Source of the DNA: Buxus sempervirens
Lineage: Eukaryota > Streptophyta > Magnoliopsida > Buxales > Buxaceae
Assembly: GCA_947561395.2 (NCBI GenBank)
Contig: OX387195.1
Coordinates: forward strand, 25,497,126-25,561,125
Length of the DNA: 64,000 nt
Direction of reading: 5' to 3'
The stretch's first letter is position 1; each line of letters begins with the position of its first letter. This document shows, one piece after another, positions 42,501 through 52,761 of the stretch. The notes beneath the pieces are model-generated. The model saw nothing but the letters and a program-made list of their open reading frames with translations. It was not told the origin of the DNA and searched no databases. Position numbers and translations under genes: made by a program.

Positions 42501-45500
42501 GTCAAAGATGGCTTTGGTTTAGTATGCTTTTTCATCCAGTTATTGTTTAGACCCTTGTCAAGGAAAAAAATACCTAACGGCAAACAAATGATTAAAAGGG
42601 TATGCCAATTCCAAAACACATTTTATCAGCAGAAAAAGAGTAGAACCTGTGAATCATTTTTTCTTTCACTCTGCACTCATCATCATCATTCAGATGATGA
42701 TGAGGATCTGTGTGTCCAGGATATACAATTTATTTTCCCTATTTGATATGACACACCTTATTACTTCAATTTAGCACTTATTTCTCCAACAGGAGAAGAT
42801 GTGTATGGCAGAAACCTCATTTGAGACACAAACTTCCGTTGCAACAACATTCAGATGGAGGAACTTTAAACAGCATTTTGGTGTATATATAAAGAGAGCA
42901 GTAAAAATCACATGAAGCAAACATATTATTCTACATTGAGCATGGAAAAACAATATGTGAATACAGATAGGCTCCTCACTCAAGTATATCAAGGGAAAAT
43001 GTCCGTTGAAGAGAATTAACCCGTAACCAGACTGCCTGGCAGTACAATTGGAACACGTAACTGGTTAGAAAACAATATGCAAAATAAAATGTATATATAT
43101 CACGAATTGGCATTGTATATGACAAACGCAAATATATGTGAAATATACACAAAATGGCAGTTAACCTTAAAAAAACAAGTAAAAGTACACTTCAAACCAA
43201 TACTAAATACTGATCACAACGAGTTAAAGTTTCAGCAGCTATCAGGGAAATGACAATCAATATAATGGATGTCACCTTTTTATACATTTTATCACTAAAA
43301 TATCTATATCGACTTCACTAAATTTTAAGATATTAGCATTACATAAAATTGAACAATTACTAACATTCCAAAACGACAAAATTCTACCCATTACAAAAAT
43401 AGTGGCCACTGGTTTTCTATAGTCCTTTTCAAAACTAAAAAAAAAGGTCCTTTGAGCTTTATTTGTTGTTAATCATTATAACTTTGTAATAAAAGACCTC
43501 ATAAAAACAATAAATTATACATAACACCAAATATGGAAAGTCTTATCTAGTTAGCTAACAGACTACTAGTTTCCAAAAAGAACATACAGATCCACCTGCA
43601 GCAAGAGCTGTCAGGTCTTCAAGTAAACGAAGCCCAAGTTTTCCAACTTTAGTTAGGCTCTCCCTCATTAATGATGGTGCTCCAGCAGCATAATCAATCT
43701 CCAGTGACCTGAAAATATTTTAGGCCAGTTAAATGGCAAAAGGAAAAGACTGAAAGTGAAAATTGTCCTACTGTTATGCTAGTGAATATGATAAGTGTTT
43801 GTGTATGTGCATGTGTTTTATATCTGAACTACACCAATGCACCCCTTAAACATGAGCTTGCACACGTACAAATAAGAGATGAAAAAAAGTGTATTGTTTA
43901 CATACTCAGAGTGATTGATACTGCGACTAACATCACCAGTGACAGAATTGGATCGGGAAATGTGACTTCCAGAACCAACCTTGCTCACAGGAAGAGACTC
44001 AGCACAAACCACATGATCAAAAATCAAGGCAACTGCTTGCCTGAAGGTAGCTGCAGCAGTACTGAGTGAAAGATTCTTATCAGAATAGCTAACATTGGGA
44101 AGAAATGGAAAAAGGATAACAACAAGACAAAGCCACACAGTATCTTCTGATATACACTGGTTCAGAGTTTTCTTACTTGTGAACACTGTCCAAGGATCTG
44201 TTATTTTCAAGAAGGTGGAGACAGATACCAAGTGCTCGAGCCATATTGTCCTGAGATTTATAAAACATGTTGCTTATCAAATTCAAGTTCAATTTTATAA
44301 AAACGATGAAATGAAAAAAAGATAAAATATGGTGCCTTCATTTTGCAATCATTAAGCATGTTTTTAGCATCTGTGTCTGATTATCTTGACCCAGTAGATG
44401 CTTCTTTCCAGCATTTGTGTCTAATTTTAGGGCTATGGTTCTATTTTTAGCATCTACCCTGCTTTAAAATATCGCTCCATATCCACCGATATGATCAACA
44501 TGTAACATGTATTGCCCATATTGATACAAGACTATGGCTATACAAAATGAATGATACAAAAATGCATTGAATCATTCAATACATGTTTCATATCAAGAGT
44601 TTCTGTTGAAACTCCCAATACAATAAAGTATCAATAAATACAATCAACAATTTATACGAGCAGTAGTCGCTTGCAGAAAACAGCCCAAAATGCTACTCTT
44701 TTATCCCTTATTGCTCCCTAACAAAAGGAAAAAAAATTCAAATCCGCCAAACCCAATGGTTTCAAAAACCGATTTAAATCTTCTGATTCAACTACATTTT
44801 GCATCATGCAATGAGCCAAATTTGGATTGAAAGATTGAGGCAGTTTGAAGAGGTATGAAACAAAAAGGGTTGAATTTCTATTTTAGTTTAAATAAAAAAA
44901 TTTGAATGGTTTAATCATAGTTCATACTTCATACTGCCAACAACTAGTATGGTACCATAAACAGGTATGCAAAAACCCTGTGGTATGGTTTTTTGCATGT
45001 GCATGTCTAGTTGTGAAGTGACTGCATTCATGGTCATGTTCGAAGTTGATGTTTTTGGATTTCCGCATTTAACCCACAAAACCCAACCCAGCCCTCCACA
45101 CCGCCTGTTATATAACTACGTGACATCAAATCGAATACAATTGAATGGACACATTAGTCATTAAAAAAGATTTTTTTTAAAAATGGTTTCAAACCAAACA
45201 CAAATAAGGGGAAAAATATCTAAAAACCTTTCAATTATTTATGTTCTATAAATAAAATATTAAACTATAAAAGGGAATATAAACCTGAAACACAAAAGTA
45301 CAAACTCGACATGTATTAATGTTATAAATTTATAAAACTAAATATTAGTCTCAATGACACCTGCATAAGGACTCTTGGGCCTCAAGGTTCTCTCCATCAA
45401 ATCTTTTGTCCCATATCCACAAAGATAAGGAAATCCCCACATACTCCTTTACTCATTTGTTCGATATGGAAATCTCATGTCCCTCCTTGAGTCAGAGCTT

Positions 45501-48500
45501 TTGCTTCATCTGTCCAGCTCTATAAGATTGATGCCAGTGACATGCTCCAAAAAAGAAGACCAAATGCTCCCTCTCTCTTCACATGTGTCTTGTGTCTCAA
45601 GCAAGGAGTGACAGAAGATCATATATTCCTTCATTGTGAGTTTGTTCATCGGATCTGGTTAGCCTTTTTATGCAAGGTCAATATCATTTGGTGCTGCCCA
45701 GCTAAAATCGCTCAACTTGTGGAGTAATAGAGATTTTCACATCTTGGTAGGATGAGTAGATTACTACATAAGTTATTACCATGAACCAGCATTATTGTCA
45801 AGCTTGAAGGAGACAAATTTGAATATTTTTTAAGGATCTAATATCACAAGAGATGAAATTTTGGAATCTATTATGTTCAAGGAAGCCTTTTGGTCTCATA
45901 TGCTTGCTGAGTTCACCAGGCGAAGGTTCATCATGCTAGCTTTGTTGCCACTTAGCTATGAGCATTTCCTGCCATTCCACTAGAATTTCGCCAACATGTC
46001 ACTCATTCCATTGCATTTTTTGTGCCACTATGCCAAAAATTCCTAAAAATATACAAATAAAGGAAATAAAGTATTTGTTAAAAAAATCTGAAATATATAT
46101 ATACATACATAACCCACCCCACAACCAGTGGCAAAACCACCTTATGTTCAGTGGGGGCAATTACCCCAACTGAACTTTTTTTTAATTAAAAATTTTTTTT
46201 TCTATATGTTATAATTGAAATTTATATTTTGCCCCCTCTGAAATTTCTAGTTTGTCCCTCCTAACTCATTGAAATTTCTATATTTCATGAGAAGTGTTAA
46301 TTGAAATTTCTATTTTGCCCCCAAAGATTTGGAGTCCTGGTTCCGCCACTGCCCACAACACAAACACACTCCCCCCGCCGCCCCCCCCCCCCCCCCCAAA
46401 AAAACTCTCTTCATAATTTCTTTCTTTTTTTTTCCTACTATTGCATGAGATGCAGAGACTACTGTTTCAAATCTCAGCCGATACTGGATCAACTCAAAGT
46501 GAACAATACGCCCTGCCGATACAAGAGATTTCGTTGGGACCTCTTGAACTCGACCAAACTTAGGTGAGTTTGACCAAGATCAATACGACTAGGGCGATAC
46601 CAAGTCATATCAGCCAATACAAACCATCATTGCCCAAGTCGTATTGGGTTTGAGAGTTGGCCACTACCTGCGGCTTGCTGTATTTCTACCAGAAATTGGC
46701 CCAGATTTTGTAATCAACCACTCTAAAGGACTAGAATGGAACCTAGTTAAGTTATTCTCAGATGGATGATTGCATCAGCAAAGAAAAAGAAGAAAGATTA
46801 ACTAATGATGGCAACTCCGTAACAGGATCTTCTCCTTTTCTTTTCTTCTTCTCATTCTCTCCTCCTCTTCTCCTCATCTTCTGGATATAGATTTCTTTTC
46901 TCCCCTTCTCGGCTTCTCCCCAACAAAGCTGTTGGTTTTTTTTTCTTTAACAAAAAACAAAGATGAATTTCTCTTCTCTAGTACTGCTCGAAATATGGAT
47001 ATGGATTTCTTTCTCCCCTTTTCGGCTTCTTGATATGGATTTCTCTTCTCCTCTAGTATTGCTCAAAATAGTGGTAGTTTTAACACACCATCAGAATCCA
47101 ATGGATTCCGAATTTTGTCGGCACAAGCAAAATTCTGGCAAAATTTAATATATAGCACAAGGCTATCATTTTCTAATATCATGCACCAATGGATGTCATT
47201 TGCAGATATTTATCCATGATGCAAGGAGATAAGGGTCAGTTAAACCTTCTAGGTCAACGTGCATCAAGCTGAATTTTGATGGAAGCAGTCATGGGAAACC
47301 CAGTCCATCAGGATTTGGGGTGGGTTTTTGTTTCAATGATGAAAAATGAAATTTCAGCCACGCATACCCAGGCCCAATGGGATTGCACACCCTACCAAAG
47401 CTGAGTTACTGGTTCTCATCATGGTTTGAAAGAAGCTACTGAGAAATGGTTTGGAAATCAACAAGTGGAGGCAGATTCATACATGGTGATATCTTGGCTC
47501 AAGGAGGATAAGGATGGTTCTTGGAACATTTGGCTAGAATCTTAGCAAGTGGTTTAAATATCTTATTCCACCGTGTGCCTGGATGAAAGGATAAACTAGC
47601 GAATTGCCTCACTAGAGATGACAGTGAAATACAGTCAGTTTTTTTCAGGTATTCCATAATTTTGGGTGTTTTTGTTGGGGAGGAAAGTTGGTTACCATTG
47701 TATAGTGGGGCTTTAAGCCCTACCTTTGTATTTATCTTACATTATCTCACATACCAATGTAAAATCATATTGGACCCAATAGGATGAGAATGTTGAAAGA
47801 TCTATAGGATGAGAACGTTGAAAGATTTAGCTATCACATTCAGTTGATGCAAAGCTCATACTTTTATACAAAATAATAATGGGAAAATTTTGCATCCTAA
47901 GAGCTGACAATACCATTTTATGTGCTCAAGCACAGTGACATATCTTGGATTGGAAATTCCAAAGAAATAATTACGTCTAAATTTTCAAAGTCAAAGCACT
48001 GAGACATATTGGACCAGCCTAATTATATTAAAACATCAATTTGGAGAAAGATGACTAGGGGAAATAGTACGTGAGACTTCTTATCGCTAAAATTTTCAAA
48101 GATTGCAAATGCAAAAAGTGAAAGGAAGTGTATTGCAGAGATGAATTGTTGTTTACTAAGTCAAATCTTAATCATGCAAACTGTAAGATGCAGTAAGATA
48201 GGTCATGTCCTCAACATACAGTCACGTATTTTCCAGTTAGCAATTTCTTCGGTAACGACTAACGAGACAACCTAATGCATATCAAGTTCAAATAATGGTA
48301 GATAAAACCATGCAATCAGCAATTACCTCATTTTCAGGATGTAAACGTGACTGAAGTATGATTAGTATAGTTTGCAGAGTCTTGAGTTGAACACTCTCAT
48401 CTGAAATTTCGGCATGCTGAAGATAGAAGACAAAGAATGAGGTGTGACAGTCAAGTAAGAGAATCCATCAATAAGAAAACATAAAAATTAAAAATAAGAT

Positions 48501-51500
48501 GACGCAAATATTAATGCTATGAGAGACCGCATTTCTCTTCTAAGGAGCCACTAAAAGTAACAGGAAATTTTTTTTTTTAAATGAAGAAATAATATAAATG
48601 AGAAGAGAAGAATATACATGGTCAACTCAGCAGAGATGACCTTATCGAAAAGGAAAACATAAAGTACAGAACAAGGCCTCACCTCAACAAAGACGCACAT
48701 CCCCACCTAAAGTATAATCAAACACTAGGGCTGTAAACCACCCAAGGACACTGCAGAGTATCAAAGTTCAGATTATGAGGAATACTGTAGATGACGCATT
48801 GAGAGACGTTGGCTTCGCCTGCCACACGTTACTGTGAGATTTGCTACCCAGTCTCGAGGATGTTAGTTGTATGTGTCATACAAGATAGTTCTTTGCATTA
48901 TAGTTATTTAATTATTTTTTTTTTTTAATGGGAGAGAGACCAGGTGGGGTTTTTTTGTTTGGGTTTCGTGAAGGAAGAAAATTCTTAAAAATGTCTGCAA
49001 ATGTGAATACAGCATGTAATGATGTAAGAGAGGAAAAGAATTTTTAGTGCGTTTACATTGAAGAAAGAAGAAGACAAGCCTGAAAACTGACGAGGAGAAG
49101 AGGGAGTTAGGGAGACAAAGCAAAGTAATGGAAGGAGTGAAGCATGTGGGATTTTAATATTCTTATAACGTTACTCAGGATTCTTTACGAATAGGAAGCA
49201 AAATTGATAGGTAGTCGGCAAAGTGTAGGGCGGTCCCTAGCTTGGACCTCCTGAGTCAAAACGGTACCACCTGGGCAATATGGACTGGTACTGGCCAATC
49301 TGGTAAATCATGCTTTACATGTCTAAATCACCTTAACTTACTCTCCTTCAATTTACTCCTAATGCATACCCACTTTACAATGTCTTCATTTCTTATTTTT
49401 TCGTTCTTAATTTTCCACAATACATTAATTAAAACCACTTTCTCTTTCCTTCCCTTCTATTTTGTCTTTGTTCTCGATGTACCTTTTTCATTTCCAAATC
49501 ATGTTGAACTTCAAACTCTAAATGTTACATTTAAATGAAAATTACAGAGGCACATCCCACTCAATCAACTAAAAGGAAATTTTCAGGCCAACAGATTTGG
49601 GAGTATCATCACTAGAAGGCTAAGTACATAAACCATAATTTGTCATGCAAACAACTCTAAGATCTGATTGAAGCAGATGTTTCATGGCAAGCAATTAGTG
49701 GTAACACATGGTGTTTCTTTTGATGATTAGGAGATGAAAGTGTTTAACATCTTAAAAATTAATGTTTTGAAAGTGTAATGTAGGTGTCTGCTATATAAGG
49801 TGGAAATCAATTTGTTTTGTCTAGTTGTGAGATTTATTTCAAAAGAAAATTTTGGGGCTTTTTGGCTTTCTGGTCAAGTTAGAGTGTTTATGGCTTGACA
49901 AAACAATCATTGTAAGCTCTCTTGTTCATTAGTAACTCTTCTAATCATATCTACCTGTAGATGTAGGCCATTAAGCTAAACCACTTAATATCTAGCATTC
50001 TGTTTGTTGTTTGTTCTGTACTGTTTTTTTTTAATCAGTAAATCAGAAATATATATTATGAATATAGGAAAAACGACAAGGTTGTGGGTACACATCTCTT
50101 TTGCCACTTAGTTCGTTGTTCTGCAATAGGAAGATGGTGAAGAACATGCATATGGTTGAAGAGACCATTGGTGCAATGTTGATAAATTGGTCAAATCATG
50201 GCACCACTGTTACACGTTTTCAATACGTACTAAAAGTTCATCAGTGAATTTCTTTTCTTAAAGAAGTAATGACAGCATTGTTTTAGTTACAAAAATTTAA
50301 ATAGCATCTAAAAAGAAGGAAAATGAGATGTGCCTCTCTTCACATCCATCTCATTGTTTAGTGGAACAAAGGGACAAAGAAAAATGGGTACAGGATGGGT
50401 GGGTGTAAGGAAGGAGTTCAGTTCTTTATCATAAGAAGTGCTTCTCAACTGGGCAACAGTAGCCACCATGGACTGAGTTTTTTTCTTTTTCTTTTTTTTT
50501 TGGGGTTTCTTTACTGTATGATGGTTTGCTGTTCCTAGATTTGTTTTGTTTCTCTATTCTTCCTACCCACTTCTTGTCGGTTATTTATATTCTTATTTGC
50601 GATATTAATGATATTTCCCATTATTCATTAAAAAAAACAATAATGGGTGAATAATCAAAATGGTAACATATTAACTGAGGAATTTTTAGGATTTTTTCAG
50701 TTAACAGCAGATGCAAAAGCATACTTAGGGCAGAGTATTCTATCGGTGAGTAAAATGTTAACAATGGATCAACTGATTCATGGGGATTTATAAACATCAA
50801 ATAGATGTGTGATGTGAAAGCATGACAAAGAGTTTCAAACACTTATTTATCTATTGCAAGGTACTAAGGCACACTAAACCAGTGTGTGAGTCATTTTGGA
50901 GCTGTTTGCTATTTATCTTTGGAGTGCCTTCAGTTCTTCCTTTCAGACCATTAGACCTCTTCATCTGGATTTCAAATGGTTTCTATAATGGGTTCAAAAC
51001 ATGTGTTAATTCATAATTTATAAATCTCTTTAGCTTCATCATATTGGTTTTGAATTACTGGGTGCTTGTTTTAAAATTGTATGTTTTTCTCCATCATCAA
51101 GGCAATATTGCATCTGCAAAGGTCAAAATAAATAGTCAAATTAATCTTCTTAAAATAGGGAACACAATCTAGACGCTACCTAAAATGGAATTGGAGCGTA
51201 CATCACAATTCTGATGCCCTTTACAAAATCACATATCTATTCAAGATGAACCGTCCTCAGTATCTGTCCCCATGTTCATACAGAAAGTCATGCAGAAAGT
51301 TAATAAATCCTATTAGCAAGCAATCTTTTCAGACTAGCATCTAAGTATTTCAAAGATATGTGGATGTCTTTTTTACATTCTTCCCTATATTGTTGTCTGA
51401 TATGACTATTTCTGTATTATGTAAGACTAAAAAAATACATAGTTCCGCTTCTGAGGAAAAAATATGAAACTAGATTAGTTATAAATTGATGAACTACTTT

Positions 51501-52648
51501 GGAAAATATATCAGTTGCTGTGAACAAAGTTGCAATGCAATAAAGTCAAGATAATATTGGAGAAAGTAATACAGATATCTAAAGAACTTACATCTTTCAG
51601 AGTAGCTAGAATCTCCCTCAGAGCTGATGGTGCAACAGCATCATGAGATATGAGCTTTTGGAGACAGGAAAGTCCAATCACACTCAACTTTACAGTCTTA
51701 ACCTCACAAGCCATCAGAAATATACGTAATATGTCCTCATTATGAGCAATTTCACTTGGACTTGACAGTGAACGAAGCTGCATAACAAATCACAAAACAA
51801 TTTCAAACTTGACTGTGTATTATGCAACAAAATGGATGCCAGCAAACAAAAACTTTTGTTTCTTAGTACTTTGCTCTTTACCATATATCCAAATTATTGT
51901 GGTTAAGGCGACTACCTAGATGCCTAAAGTCACCTAGGCAACTAGATTTTTTTTCTTTCTAAGGACCCATGAAGCCTATCTAAGCACAAAATATCAGGCA
52001 AGACAACTGTTTAGACTACTTAATCAATTTTTTTTTAGGACCCAAGAAATTCTCTACTAAGAACAACCTTAGGCAAGACAAGTGTTTAGAATACTTAATT
52101 AAATAAATTTGAAATCTTGCCTTAGTATCAACAGTAAGATATACACTTGGTTCACGAGTACATTAAACAATTAATAAGACATCATTAGTCATTTATAGTT
52201 GTAATCTAATTGTAACAAGTGTCAATTAGTTCAGCCATTTTTGCACAAGCAAAAATATATTAGGGCTTCATTTGCAAACATCAATTATTGTTGAGGATAG
52301 CTTTTGGTACAAGAAGCATTTTATCTCCGCTTCTCAACAATGGTACAGCCTCTCCACTTTCTTTGTGATGTACATACTTCATACTCTTTAACTACCTAGA
52401 CCTCCTAATACTTCACAATTACCATGGGATGTTGGGTAGTTCTGGTGGAGGGTGGTCGTCCTTGGCACATTATTGAACGTCTTGTTTCGTAATGAGCCAA
52501 GATTCATTGTGGATATCAGCATTGATAGAGGGTGATAATCATTTCTTGGGGAGCTTTTTGTGGTTGGTGTATAGGAGGTTTTTGGTTGGTTTTTGGTCAT
52601 GTTGACATCCGCACGGATTTGTGTGCGTTGTACAGTTCTCTTTCTTTA

Positions 52649-52682
<34 letters not shown>

Positions 52683-52702
52683 AACATCTACATTACTAAT
52701 CA

Positions 52703-52761
<59 letters not shown>

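Noticed and set aside
43776..44231. Plus- and minus-strand ORFs across 43.8-44.2 kb as separate proteins
   Set aside because: The minus-strand frame mixes MON2 exons 4 and 5 with the intron between; the plus-strand one is its antisense shadow.
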